Shown piece by piece: positions 16,221 to 23,734 of a stretch of DNA of 64,000 bases. Under the pieces are notes generated by a model. The model had not been told where the DNA came from. It was given only the letters and a program-made list of their open reading frames with translations, and did not search any database. The translations under genes and the position numbers were made by a program. How positions within the stretch are numbered: the stretch's first letter is position 1; the number at the start of each line of letters is the position of its first letter. The stretch is from Fimbriiglobus sp. (GTDB lineage: Bacteria > Planctomycetota > Planctomycetia > Gemmatales > Gemmataceae): positions 5,481 to 69,480 of the forward strand of contig JALHQU010000003.1 in NCBI GenBank assembly GCA_022841795.1, read 5' to 3'.

Positions 16221-17915
16221 ATGACCGACGACGTTTCGCCACGCACCCCGGCCGGGTGGGTGCGGCAGCTGTGGAACCGGGTGCTGTTCCCGGCCGCCGC
16301 CGACCCGCACACCGCCGTCCGCCCGCTGTCGCTGCTGCTCGTCCTGATCCTGCCGGCGGTGCTCCTGTACCCGTGCCGGTCGTTCCACCTGCTCGAACCC
16401 GACGAGGGGCGGTACGCGCAGATCCCGAAGGAGATGCTCGAATCCGGGTCGTGGGTGGTGCCCACCCTGATGGGCCAGCCGTACCTGGACAAGCCGCCGC
16501 TCATGTACTGGCTGACCGCCCTCAGCTACCGGGCGTTCGGGGTGAGCGAGGAGTCCGCCCGGCTGGTGCCGGCGGTGTGCGTCCACCTGACCATCCTGGC
16601 CGTGTACCTGCTCGGCCGGCGGAGTCTGGGGGAGCGGGCGGCGTTCTGGGCGGCGGCGCTGCTCACGGCAGCGCCGGGGTATCTCGGCGTCGCCCGCTTC
16701 CTGCTGCTCGACGGGCTGCTCACGTTCTGCGTCACCACGTCGGTGCTGTGCGGGTTTGAGGCCGTGCGAACGGGCACGCTGAAACGCGGCTGGTGGATCG
16801 CCGCCGCAGTGTTCAGCGGGCTGGGGTTCCTGACGAAAGGGCCGATCTCGGAAATCCTGTTGTTCCCCCCGCTGATCGCGTTCGGGTGGTTGTGTCGAAA
16901 ACCAACTCAACAGGTCTTCGCCGCGACCTCCGGGAGCGGTGCCAGCTCAACCGCTCCCGGAGGTCGCGGCGAAGACACGGCGTCGGCCGCCCGCATCGGC
17001 TGGCGGTCCGCCCTGCTGTTCGTCCTAATCGTCGTCGCCGTCAACCTGCCGTGGTACGTGGCGATGGGCGTCCAGCGGCCGGAGTTCCTGGGGTACTTCT
17101 TCTGGGAGCACAACGTGCTGCGGTTCGTGAAGCCGTTCGACCACCTCCAGCCCGTGTGGTACTACGTCCCGGTGCTGCTGGGCGGGTTCCTGCCGGGGGT
17201 GATCCTGGCCGTGCCGTACATTCGCAGCCTGCTGCGGGGCGAGGCGGGCACGCGGACCGCGGCCGGCGGGTTCTGGCTGCTCTCCGGGCTGTGGTGCGTG
17301 GCGTTCTTCAGCATCTCCGGCAGCAAGCTGCCGACGTACATCCTGCCGGCGTTCCCCCCGCTGTGCCTGGCGCTCGGCGAGTTCGTCGCCCGCAGCCGGT
17401 GGGACAAGTTGCCGGCCACCCGCGGGGTGATCGCCGGGTGCGCCGGGCTGATCGCCCTCATCCACTACGTCGGTCTGCCGTGGTACGCCAAGGAGCGGTC
17501 GCCGATGGGCCGCCCGGAGGTGGTGCTGAAGTACCTGAACGACCCGCACACGCACGTCGTGTGCTACCCGCGGAACATCGACAGCGTGGCGTTCTACTCC
17601 GGCCGGAACGACCTGGAGGTGATCCGCACGAAGGACGCCAACCGCATGATCCGCGAGTGCCACCTGCGGCCGCGGACGGTCATCCTGTTCACCCACGACC
17701 ACTCGCTGGCCGGGTTCAAGGAGGCGCTGCGGGGGGCGGTGAACTGCACGGTGCGAGTGACGCACGAGGAGAACATGCGAAAAAAGGACGGGCCGAAGTG
17801 GGTGCGGGAGTTGCTCGGCGGCGGGCCGTGGGGCCTGTGCGACATCGCCGTGGTCGAACCGCCGACGGCGAGCGAGCCGAACACGGTGCGACAAGTCGGG
17901 GCGGCGGGGGAATAG
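16221..17915 (+). CDS. ArnT/PMT-like membrane glycosyltransferase (GT39/GT83 type)
   Basis: Encodes 564 aa with many transmembrane helices. The first lumenal loop has the hallmark acidic motif EPDEGRYAQIPKEML and then LDKPPLMYWL, as in ArnT and protein-O-mannosyltransferase-like enzymes, which use polyprenyl-phosphate sugars on lipid A, glycans or proteins outside the membrane. Further helices follow (about 105-400). Between two of them, residues about 232-252 (VFAATSGSGASSTAPGGRGED) are encoded exactly by a 63-bp palindromic element at 16914-16976, so this loop carries a translated insertion. A tail of ~150 residues (from HTHVVCYPRNIDSV) is soluble. Acceptor unknown. Confidence 0.9.
   Translation: MTDDVSPRTPAGWVRQLWNRVLFPAAADPHTAVRPLSLLLVLILPAVLLYPCRSFHLLEPDEGRYAQIPKEMLESGSWVVPTLMGQPYLDKPPLMYWLTALSYRAFGVSEESARLVPAVCVHLTILAVYLLGRRSLGERAAFWAAALLTAAPGYLGVARFLLLDGLLTFCVTTSVLCGFEAVRTGTLKRGWWIAAAVFSGLGFLTKGPISEILLFPPLIAFGWLCRKPTQQVFAATSGSGASSTAPGGRGEDTASAARIGWRSALLFVLIVVAVNLPWYVAMGVQRPEFLGYFFWEHNVLRFVKPFDHLQPVWYYVPVLLGGFLPGVILAVPYIRSLLRGEAGTRTAAGGFWLLSGLWCVAFFSISGSKLPTYILPAFPPLCLALGEFVARSRWDKLPATRGVIAGCAGLIALIHYVGLPWYAKERSPMGRPEVVLKYLNDPHTHVVCYPRNIDSVAFYSGRNDLEVIRTKDANRMIRECHLRPRTVILFTHDHSLAGFKEALRGAVNCTVRVTHEENMRKKDGPKWVRELLGGGPWGLCDIAVVEPPTASEPNTVRQVGAAGE
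16914..16976. repeat. Perfect 26-bp inverted repeat inside the ArnT-like gene
   Basis: Arms at 16914-16939 and 16951-16976 are perfect reverse complements (GTCTTCGCCGCGACC... / ...GGTCGCGGCGAAGAC) with an 11-bp spacer. Total length is 63 bp, a multiple of three, so the reading frame is kept. Each arm also folds alone, with loops TCC and GGA like the intergenic palindromes. It encodes a soluble loop between predicted membrane helices. Confidence 0.95.
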
Positions 17916-17924
17916 CATAAATCC

Positions 17925-17953
17925 TTGACAGGTAAGCTGTTGCAAGTAATAGC
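17925..17953 (+). promoter_or_regulatory. Possible sigma-70 promoter for the small gene pair
   Basis: TTGACA (17925-17930) is a perfect -35 hexamer. A weak -10-like AATAGC/TAATAG follows at 16-17 bp, in a locally AT-richer stretch just after the glycosyltransferase stop. Confidence 0.35.
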
Positions 17954-17982
17954 GACAATAGTGGTTGCGCCTTTCGCAGCAC

Positions 17983-18011
17983 GCGACGATAACTCACTGG
18001 TGAGTATCGCG
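17983..18011. promoter_or_regulatory. Dyad (possible operator) before the toxin-CT-like gene
   Basis: CGATA-ACTCAC and GTGAGT-ATCG form a near-perfect dyad with a 2-bp centre and one bulge. It lies between the promoter-like hexamer and the start at 18032, a typical place for an operator. No U run follows, so a terminator is unlikely. Confidence 0.4.
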
Positions 18012-18031
18012 TGAAGTAGTGAGGGGCGTAC

Positions 18032-18352
18032 ATGTTCGTCGTCAACCTAGGTGGAGAGGGCGAGGTTCCGGGAGCATTGAACCAGCAGCCGCCGTGGTTC
18101 GTCGTGACGAGTTCGGCCGTGAACCTGCAGTACTTCGTGAGGCTGGTCGGGCAAGGGAAGGACTACTTGATCTGCCCGAATGAAACCGTCGCGTTGCCGG
18201 ATGGGTGCGCCGATGTGGTACATACCAACAGCGTACCCCTCGACGTGACGACATGGCGCGGACCGGGGGTGCAGACTTCGGAAGTCCGGCGTATCTTGAA
18301 GAGTGGTGGTGTGTGGATCAACAACGGGCAGATCCGATGGACGAAACCCTGA
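18032..18352 (+). CDS. Small protein resembling a polymorphic-toxin C-terminal (Rossmann/methyltransferase-like) domain
   Basis: Encodes 106 aa. It begins VVNLGGEGEVPGALN, like a nucleotide-binding Rossmann start, and continues ADVVHTNSVPLDVTTWRGPGVQTSEVRRILKSGGVWINNG. As I recall, the same pattern (GEGxxPGAxN ... VHTNxVPxDxxTxxGPGVxxxExxRIL) occurs at the C-termini of RHS/YD-repeat proteins as a toxin module; I could not search to confirm. Here the module stands alone, without a repeat shell or signal peptide. The start has GAGGGG 7 bp upstream. The next gene overlaps its end by 16 bp, fitting a toxin-immunity arrangement. Less GC-rich than its neighbours. Confidence 0.65.
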   Translation: MFVVNLGGEGEVPGALNQQPPWFVVTSSAVNLQYFVRLVGQGKDYLICPNETVALPDGCADVVHTNSVPLDVTTWRGPGVQTSEVRRILKSGGVWINNGQIRWTKP

Positions 18353-18768
18353 CCCGCTTCGCAGCCCTGCTCGATCCGGACCCTTTGCTCACCCCAACGG
18401 AGGAGCAGCGGCGGGCAATCAACCTGTTGCCCTCTGTTGTGGCCCAATCCCATTTGACGTGGAGTTCACCCTCCGAACTCGCGAAGTTAAGTGGTGACAG
18501 GTTAGTGGTCGCGGTGGCTGCATGGTCCCGACAAGACCTCGAACTCCTGGACTCTCTCAACCGGTATGTGGCAGCCCATCCTGGTATTCAGGTCTATGTG
18601 ACCGATGTGGATCAGGCGTTCGATCAGATCCCCGGCGTCGGCGAGGTCTTCCAGACTCCGGTGGTCGGGCGGTGGGCCGGGGGCGTACTGACTCAGTCCG
18701 GATCGGGGTATGCCGGCCGCAAAATCGTGACCGATCTCCTTCACCCCTCCCGCGTGGCCAGCTCGTAG
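18337..18768 (+). CDS. Thioredoxin-like hypothetical protein, possible immunity partner
   Basis: Encodes 143 aa from MDETLTRF; the start overlaps the preceding gene by 16 bp, so the two are probably translationally coupled. The second half (VVAVAAWSRQDLELLDSLNRYVAAHPGIQVYVTDV...IPGVGEVFQTPVVGRWAGGVL) has the strand-helix-strand order and cis-Pro-like 'TPVVGRW' of thioredoxin-fold proteins, without a CxxC. Size and position suit an immunity protein for the upstream toxin-like product, but no family was recognised and a housekeeping role is possible. Its 3' end overlaps the convergent M41-like gene by 28 bp. Confidence 0.6.
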   Translation: MDETLTRFAALLDPDPLLTPTEEQRRAINLLPSVVAQSHLTWSSPSELAKLSGDRLVVAVAAWSRQDLELLDSLNRYVAAHPGIQVYVTDVDQAFDQIPGVGEVFQTPVVGRWAGGVLTQSGSGYAGRKIVTDLLHPSRVASS

Positions 18769-19214
18769 AAGTGCCGGGCGGCGCGGCCGCTGATCGCCCC
18801 GAGCTTCAGCAGTTCGGCCGCGATCGCCTCCACCGCCCGCCACACGCCGTCGTCGCCGAGCAGGTGTTCCACCTTGCCGAGCATCCGCCGCTCGAACCGG
18901 TCCAGGCTCCGCTCGCTCGCCCGGTACAGCATCAGCTTGCGGGCGTACCGCAGGTCGCGGCCGGCCGCCCCGCGGTCGTAGCGGCCGGTGTGCCGGGCCT
19001 CCGCCGCCATCCCCGCCAGCGCGATCAGGATTTCTGTCTCCACCCAGTCTTCGGACGGCCGCTGGACGCCCTTGCGGAACTCGCACTTGCCGAGCAGATC
19101 CTGATTGGGCAGCACGCTGACGCGGTGGACGGGCCGGTCCAGGGCGAGGGCGATGGCGGCGTGCCCGGCCTCGTGGTACGCGGTGGCCGGGTCGAAGGGC
19201 GGGTCGGCGGACAT
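18741..19214 (-). CDS. M41 (FtsH peptidase)-like protein lacking the AAA domain
   Basis: Encodes 157 aa. HEAGH at residues 14-18 (AYHEAGHAAIALAL) is the zinc motif of the M41/FtsH peptidase family, and the helical remainder (ETEILIALAGMAAEARHTG...) matches the M41 fold that follows it. The AAA ATPase and membrane parts of FtsH are absent, so it is a stand-alone domain. The third zinc ligand (Asp in FtsH) is uncertain; DLRYARK is a candidate. Such short proteins are common in planctomycetes and cyanobacteria and may be inactive or act with partners. A terminator lies directly upstream and separates it from the preceding gene. Confidence 0.75.
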   Translation of the reverse strand: MSADPPFDPATAYHEAGHAAIALALDRPVHRVSVLPNQDLLGKCEFRKGVQRPSEDWVETEILIALAGMAAEARHTGRYDRGAAGRDLRYARKLMLYRASERSLDRFERRMLGKVEHLLGDDGVWRAVEAIAAELLKLGAISGRAARHFYELATREG

Positions 19215-19235
19215 GCGGGAATTGTAAGCGCAACG

Positions 19236-19267
19236 AAAAAGCCGCGGGGTAGCTACCCCGCGGCTTT
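19236..19267 (-). terminator. Perfect palindromic terminator (AAAGCCGCGGGGTAGC arm)
   Basis: A 30-bp perfect palindrome at 19238-19267 is flanked by A5/T runs and, on the minus strand, ends CGGCTTTTTCG. It lies 16 bp past the stop of the HEXXH gene and 22 bp before the M41-like start. It terminates the upstream minus-strand gene. Confidence 0.85.
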
Positions 19268-19282
19268 CGATTCGGCCGGCCT

Positions 19283-20326
19283 CTACTTGCTCGGGATCTC
19301 CGGGGCGAGCAGTCGCGGGACGGCGGTGGCGGCCGGGTCGCGGCCGGCGGGGGTGCCGCTCTTCCACTCGCTCGCCCGCGGCGACTGTTTGTCCGCCTCG
19401 TAGCTCGGGGCGGCGGCGCGGATGGCGTTCACCACCGGCTGTTCCAGTTGCGGGATGCCCAGGCTGGCGGTGCTGCGAACGTCCGCGATGGTGGCCGCCC
19501 GCCGGCCGGGGTCGCTGGTGGCGACCGCCTTCCGCAGGTCGTCGGCCGCCTTGCCGCGGGCCACCGGCGGGGTGCGGAGGGACTCGATCCACTTCTCTTG
19601 CAGGTCGTCCACGTTCGCGAAGCTGTAGTGCTTGGCCACCGCCGCGTCCCAGTTCCGCCCGTCGCGGGCCATGCCGGTTTCCAGGAACTCCAGGAACTTC
19701 CGCCGCCCCTTCAGCCCGGCCCCGCCCAGGTCGATCAGGTAGTTCGACACCGAGAACCCCTGGGCGTACAGCACGATGGTGTCGCTCGGGTAGTTCTTCA
19801 TCGGGAACAGGTGCCGCAGCGGGATGCCTCGGCTGGCGTTCAGGAACTCGCGGCACTTGATGTCGTGCTCCAGCCGCTCCTTGTCGTTCTCCGACAGCAC
19901 CGACCCGCCCTCGTCCGCCCACCGCGGCACCGGGGTGCCGAAGTGGTGGGCCAGCACGGTGTGCGTGATCTCGTGCGGCAGCACGCTGTCGAGCAGCTGC
20001 CGGGCCTCGCCGAAGATCTTCATGTCCTGCGACTGCACCCCGCCGCGGGGGGAGAAGGTGAACGTGGTGGCCCCGCCGGTCCGCCGCGGGTTGATCTCCA
20101 CCACCAGCGGGCACGGCTTACTCCACCGCGGCATCTCCTCGCCCAGCCACTCGCGGGCCTTCTCGATCCGATACCGCTCGGCGTACTCGCCGAACTGCCT
20201 GGCGAGCTGCTTGTTCGGCGCGGAGACGATGAAGTTCTCGGTCTCGTGGCGGTCGTCGGCGAAGGTCGCGGGAACAATGAGAACGACGGCCAGAAGTGCG
20301 GCGGGAGCGATCCGACGAAGGGTCAT
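19283..20326 (-). CDS. Secreted gluzincin-like metallopeptidase (HEITH) family protein
   Basis: Encodes 347 aa from MTLRRIAPAA, whose first 23 residues are a signal peptide. HEITH at 118-122 with a downstream Glu in PRWADEGGS (E139) gives the zinc ligands of a gluzincin-type peptidase (peptidase MA-like). The protein is predicted to be exported and to act on protein in the periplasm or outside. The C-terminal ~100 residues are Arg/Ala-rich and less defined. Upstream in-frame codons (from 20395) lack a signal character, which supports the chosen start. Substrate unknown. Confidence 0.78.
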   Translation of the reverse strand: MTLRRIAPAALLAVVLIVPATFADDRHETENFIVSAPNKQLARQFGEYAERYRIEKAREWLGEEMPRWSKPCPLVVEINPRRTGGATTFTFSPRGGVQSQDMKIFGEARQLLDSVLPHEITHTVLAHHFGTPVPRWADEGGSVLSENDKERLEHDIKCREFLNASRGIPLRHLFPMKNYPSDTIVLYAQGFSVSNYLIDLGGAGLKGRRKFLEFLETGMARDGRNWDAAVAKHYSFANVDDLQEKWIESLRTPPVARGKAADDLRKAVATSDPGRRAATIADVRSTASLGIPQLEQPVVNAIRAAAPSYEADKQSPRASEWKSGTPAGRDPAATAVPRLLAPEIPSK

Positions 20327-20573
20327 TCCGTTGACCTCTGCGGGGGATGATTCGGAGGTAGCGGACACCGCATCCATGTGGCGTCGCAACCATACACGGC
20401 AAAGGCGGTGCCGACGCCGAAAACGGGGCAGGCGGTGGCCGCCGGGCGGCGGGTAACGTGCGCGTCGAGACGGGGTTACGGGCTGGACCGGACGTGCCGG
20501 TTCGGGCGGGAATGTAATTCCTACACGGGTAACTCGCGGCGGCGGGCCGGTAAAAAGTGCCGGCGCAACTGGT
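20327..20573. other. Gap without a recognised gene
   Basis: Upstream region of the HEXXH gene. It is GC-rich with no open frame of coding character on either strand and no clear promoter. An inverted repeat follows at 20574. Confidence 0.5.
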
Positions 20574-20628
20574 GAGCGGCCGGGTTTACCCCGGCCGTCG
20601 GGGTCGGCCGGGGTAAACCCGGCCGCTC
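20574..20628. repeat. Perfect 23-bp inverted repeat with two hairpins
   Basis: Arms at 20574-20596 and 20606-20628 (GAGCGGCCGGGTTTACCCCG... and complement) are perfect with a 9-bp spacer. Each arm also folds internally (CCGGG-TTTAC-CCCGG and CCGGG-GTAAA-CCCGG). It lies 5 bp after the stop of the zinc-ribbon protein gene. A decayed relative is at about 4442-4462 (GTGGCCGGGTTTATCCCGGC). Confidence 0.9.
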
Positions 20629-20633
20629 TCAAA

Positions 20634-21887
20634 TCACTTCGCCGGTCGCCCCACCATCTCCCGCGGCTTCACCTCGGACACGCTCACCCGGAAGTGCTGC
20701 TGCTCCTCGATCCCCACCGCCACGCCGGCCGCGGACACCTCGCCCTTGACGACGAACAACTCCTCGGCGGCGGTCAGCCGGTTCGTCTTCGGGTCGTACA
20801 CGACGTGCCCGTTCGCCTTCACCGGCACGAACGCCACCCCGCCGAGTCCGATCCCCAGATCGTTGCCGCCCTTCGCCGGCCGGTGGCTGATGACGTGCCC
20901 GTAGTCGATCCGCGTGCGGCCGTCCTTCTCCGCCTTCTTCGCGTTCACGTAGTCGGTGCGGCCGAGCCAACTGCCGAGCGGCCCCCAGTCGTGGGTGAAA
21001 TCGCGCTTCCACTTCGCCCCGAGCGCCGGCTGGTCCGGCTGGAAGAACGTGTGCCCGGCGAACTCCTTCCAGGCGTCGGCGTCGAGCAGCGACCACAGGC
21101 GGAGGGTCTGGCCGAGGTCGGCGTGCCCCCGCTCGATGCGGAGCGGGTCGTCCAGCCCCTTCAGCCCGGTGACAATCCCGGTCGGCCCGACGGTCAGGGT
21201 GAACGCCGTCCCGCGGGCCTTGTCCAGCGCGGCGGCGATGGTGTCCCGCATGTCCGCCGAGGCGTCGAGCAGCTTCCCGCCCACGATCGTCTGCTCCACC
21301 GTCATCGACCCGTCGGCGTGGACCGCCTTCACCTCTAACTTCGACGACAGCGTGTACTGCGTGCCCTGGTTGAACGCCAGCACGTCGGGGATGCCGAACC
21401 GGGAGATGCGGGTGACGGTCACGTCCTGGGTGAACGTGTCGCCCACCTCGTACCGGCCGGCCGGGGCGACGTTGTTGAGTCGCCCCGCCACGGGCGGGCC
21501 GGGCCGCGGCGCCGGGGGCGGAACGGGCTTCGGCGGGTCGGCCGGCTGTTGTGGCTGCTGTGGGGCCGCGGGTCGCGGCAGAGGGGGTTCGTCCGCTTTC
21601 GGCGGCGGGGCGGCCGGCTTCGGCGGTTGCGGTTTCGCTGGTGCCGGCGGCGGACCGGGCGGGGGCTGGTCGTCGATGTGGGCGGATGGGACGGTGGCCC
21701 GCGGTAGCACCGCCGCCAGCACGCTCACCCCGGCCAGCCCGACGATGACCAGCGCGACCACCACCCAGATCAGCCGGTAGTGGTTGGGCAGGCGGATGGT
21801 GCGATCGCACCCGGGGCAGGCGACCGACGGCGCTCCGCGGGACGTTCGCACCAACTGCCCGCACCGGCACCGGAACGTGACCCACAT
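20634..21887 (-). CDS. Zinc-ribbon, membrane-anchored protein with a large extracytoplasmic domain
   Basis: Encodes 417 aa. Residues 7-27 hold a zinc ribbon (CRC...CPGC). A transmembrane helix follows (about 39-62), then a long Pro/Ala-rich linker (about 70-135) and a ~280-residue domain beginning RYEVGDTFTQDVTVTRISRFG. The last domain resembles planctomycete DUF6263-type beta proteins (pattern only). The ribbon would face the cytoplasm and the large domain the periplasm, giving a sensor-like or scaffold layout. Function unknown. Upstream frame extensions run through repeat sequence and were not used. Confidence 0.75.
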   Translation of the reverse strand: MWVTFRCRCGQLVRTSRGAPSVACPGCDRTIRLPNHYRLIWVVVALVIVGLAGVSVLAAVLPRATVPSAHIDDQPPPGPPPAPAKPQPPKPAAPPPKADEPPLPRPAAPQQPQQPADPPKPVPPPAPRPGPPVAGRLNNVAPAGRYEVGDTFTQDVTVTRISRFGIPDVLAFNQGTQYTLSSKLEVKAVHADGSMTVEQTIVGGKLLDASADMRDTIAAALDKARGTAFTLTVGPTGIVTGLKGLDDPLRIERGHADLGQTLRLWSLLDADAWKEFAGHTFFQPDQPALGAKWKRDFTHDWGPLGSWLGRTDYVNAKKAEKDGRTRIDYGHVISHRPAKGGNDLGIGLGGVAFVPVKANGHVVYDPKTNRLTAAEELFVVKGEVSAAGVAVGIEEQQHFRVSVSEVKPREMVGRPAK

Positions 21888-21967
21888 GGCGCATCCTCCC
21901 GCGGCTACCACCAGTGTACCAGACCGGCGGCCGAGGTGGGCGTGTCGAGGTCGGCACACGTGGTTCG

Positions 21968-22113
21968 CCCTCACCCCCCGGCCCCCTCTCCCACGCGCGG
22001 CTCCGCCGCGGAGGAGAGGGGGAGGAAGAGGCCGGCGGGTTTGTGACCCTCTCCTCCGCCGAGTCGTCGAGGCGCGTGGGAGAGGGTGGCGAGCGGAGCG
22101 AGCCGGGTGAGGG
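21968..22113. repeat. Composite GGGTGAGGG-type palindrome
   Basis: CCCTCACC...CCCTCTCCCACGCG on the left pairs with CGCGTGGGAGAGGG...GGGTGAGGG on the right, and an inner pair CGGAGGAGAGGG/CCCTCTCCTCCG is nested in it. Same class as 22126-22186 and 52703-52874. Confidence 0.8.
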
Positions 22114-22125
22114 TCTTTCAAACCA

Positions 22126-22186
22126 CCCTCACCCCCGGCCCTTCTCCCCAGCCCGGAGGGCACCTCCGAGCGGCCGGGGGTGAGGG
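22126..22186. repeat. GGGTGAGGG-type palindrome
   Basis: CCCTCACCCCCGGCC (22126-22140) and GGCCGGGGGTGAGGG (22172-22186) are perfect 15-bp arms around a second small dyad (GGAGGGCACCTCC). With the adjoining element it fills most of the 473-bp gap before rplC; no gene is seen in the gap. Confidence 0.85.
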
Positions 22187-22289
22187 CTGAACGCATGACC
22201 TTCGCTGGACACTCCCCGGTTCGCCCCTATCATGTTCGTTTCCCCGCTCTCCGGAGCCGGGGGAGCCGATCGAACCGCGGCGCGGCACC

Positions 22290-22326
22290 AGTTGCCGACT
22301 CAACGCCGGACGAGGGGTCGGCAACT
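22290..22326 (+). promoter_or_regulatory. Leader hairpin of rplC
   Basis: AGTTGCCGAC (22290-22299) pairs perfectly with GTCGGCAACT (22317-22326) about 35 bp upstream of the rplC start. Ribosomal-protein leaders often carry autoregulatory structures; a role here is inference. Confidence 0.45.
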
Positions 22327-22360
22327 TCCCAAACCGGGCGACACGCCCGAGGAAACTTCC

Positions 22361-23143
22361 ATGTCGAAGGCCGTGGGGCTGTTGGGTTTCAAGGTGGGCA
22401 TGACCCAGGTGTTCAACGACGACGGCACCGCCGAGCCGGTGACGGTGATCGAGGTCGGGCCGTGCCCGGTGCTGCAAATCCGCACCAAAGAGACGGACGG
22501 GTACGCCGCCGTGCAGCTCGGGTTCAAGGACAAGCCGCGGAAGAACGCCCGCCGGTCCGAGCAGGGGCACGTCGCCTCCAAGCTGGCGTCCAAGCGGAAG
22601 GACTCGCGGACGAAGGCCGGGGTGCAACTGCTGCCGAAGGCCGACTGCGAGCCGCAGCGGCACGTCCGCGAGTTCCGGCTGGACGCCCCGCCGAGCGTCA
22701 CCGTCGGCCAGGTGCTGAAGGTGGGCGACGTGTTCGGCGAGGTGAAGTCGGTGGACGTGATCGGCACCACCAAGGGCCGCGGGTACCAGGGCGTCATGCG
22801 GCGGCACAACTTCGACGGCCTGCCGGCGGCGCACGGGGCGAAGAAGGTTCACCGGCAAGCCGGTTCGACCTCGTCGCTCGCCAGCAACCGGGGGTCGGGC
22901 CGGCCGAAGAAGGGGCTGAAGCGGGCCGGCCAGTACGGCAACGCCCGCCGCACCGTGCGGAACCTGAAGGTGATCCGCATCGACGCGGACAACAACCTGA
23001 TCCTGGTCCGCGGCAGCGTGCCGGGGTTCAACGGCGCGTTCGTGCTGGTGCGGCCGACCAACCTGTTCAACTCGTCGCACAACCGGGTGGCGGTGCAGCA
23101 GGAGGTGAAGACGAAGATCGTGCTGCAGAAGAAGGGCAAGTGA
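22361..23143 (+). CDS. rplC: 50S ribosomal protein L3
   Basis: Encodes 260 aa: MSKAVGLLGFKVGMTQVFNDDG is the conserved L3 start, and KGRGYQGVMRRHNFDG...HGAKKVHRQAGS is the conserved loop reaching the peptidyl-transferase centre. It is longer than E. coli L3 (about 209 aa), mainly through insertions and a basic C-terminal tail. L3 nucleates 50S assembly. The start has GAGGAA upstream. The gene is alone: no rpsJ upstream, and a terminator rather than rplD follows, so the usual S10-operon context is missing here. Confidence 0.97.
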   Translation: MSKAVGLLGFKVGMTQVFNDDGTAEPVTVIEVGPCPVLQIRTKETDGYAAVQLGFKDKPRKNARRSEQGHVASKLASKRKDSRTKAGVQLLPKADCEPQRHVREFRLDAPPSVTVGQVLKVGDVFGEVKSVDVIGTTKGRGYQGVMRRHNFDGLPAAHGAKKVHRQAGSTSSLASNRGSGRPKKGLKRAGQYGNARRTVRNLKVIRIDADNNLILVRGSVPGFNGAFVLVRPTNLFNSSHNRVAVQQEVKTKIVLQKKGK

Positions 23144-23165
23144 GCCGAGTGAGGGGAACGAACGA

Positions 23166-23195
23166 AGCCCACGGACGTGGTCCGTGGGCTTTTTC
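23166..23195 (+). terminator. rplC terminator
   Basis: AGCCCACGGAC and GTCCGTGGGCT (23166-23176, 23180-23190) form a perfect 11-bp stem with loop GTG and a T5 run. This is a rho-independent terminator 22 bp after rplC. Confidence 0.9.
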
Positions 23196-23231
23196 GTGTC
23201 CGTTACCTCGCTTTCCAAGCAGGAGGGCGAC

Positions 23232-23540
23232 ATGCCGTCAGCAGTCAAGGCGGGGAAGCGAGTATTGGCGGCGAACGAAGCCGTACTGTACGGCATCTTT
23301 GGGGTGGTCGGCTCGTCCGGTGTGTTCCCGCCACGGGAGTTTCTGAACGAGTTCCTGTCGCGGGGGTATGACCCGTGCGATCAGGATCAGCGGATGGGTA
23401 AGTGGCAGCCGTTCACGTTGTCGCCTGAGGAATACCTCGAAATCAAAGCGTGGTGGGTGAGCAACCACCCCGGTGCGGTCGAGGACAGTTTGGGCGCAGC
23501 CGATTGGAGCGAATGGGGGCAGGAGTTGCTCGACCGCTAA
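23232..23540 (+). CDS. Small hypothetical protein
   Basis: Encodes 102 aa from MPSAVKAG; AGGAGGGCGAC directly before the ATG is a strong ribosome-binding site that fixes the start. The sequence (FPPREFLNEFLSRGYDPCDQDQRMGKWQPFTLSPEEYLEIKAWWVSNHPG) is soluble, acidic and mostly helical with several Trp. I do not recognise a family. It follows the rplC terminator, so it is probably transcribed separately, and is followed by a palindromic element. It is less GC-rich than flanking genes, which may indicate recent acquisition. Confidence 0.7.
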   Translation: MPSAVKAGKRVLAANEAVLYGIFGVVGSSGVFPPREFLNEFLSRGYDPCDQDQRMGKWQPFTLSPEEYLEIKAWWVSNHPGAVEDSLGAADWSEWGQELLDR

Positions 23541-23552
23541 GCCTGGCTTTCA

Positions 23553-23714
23553 ACCCCCCCGTCGTCGGCTGTCGCCGTCGCCGACCTCCCCCGCAAGGGG
23601 GGAGGTGAAGAGGGTCATCGGTCGGCGAGGGATGCGGAACCCAGCGGGCCTCTTCACCTCCCCCCCTTGCGGGGGAGGTCGATCCGGGGAGCGGAGCGGC
23701 CGGAGCGGGTGGGG
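23553..23714. repeat. Palindromic element with ACCTCCCCC hairpins
   Basis: Arms GACCTCCCCCGCAAGGGG... (from 23583) and ...CCTTGCGGGGGAGGTC (to 23680) pair, each also folding on itself (ACCTCCCCC-GCAA-GGGGGGAGGT). Outer CCCCCCC/GGGGGGG tracts extend it. It fills the gap between the small hypothetical gene and the DUF4038 gene end. Confidence 0.85.
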
Positions 23715-23734
23715 GGGTGTTGGGTGAACCGCCT

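Noticed and set aside
18741-19214. Degraded ftsH pseudogene
   Set aside because: The frame is intact with its own start, and stand-alone M41-like proteins are known. No AAA remnants are visible upstream.
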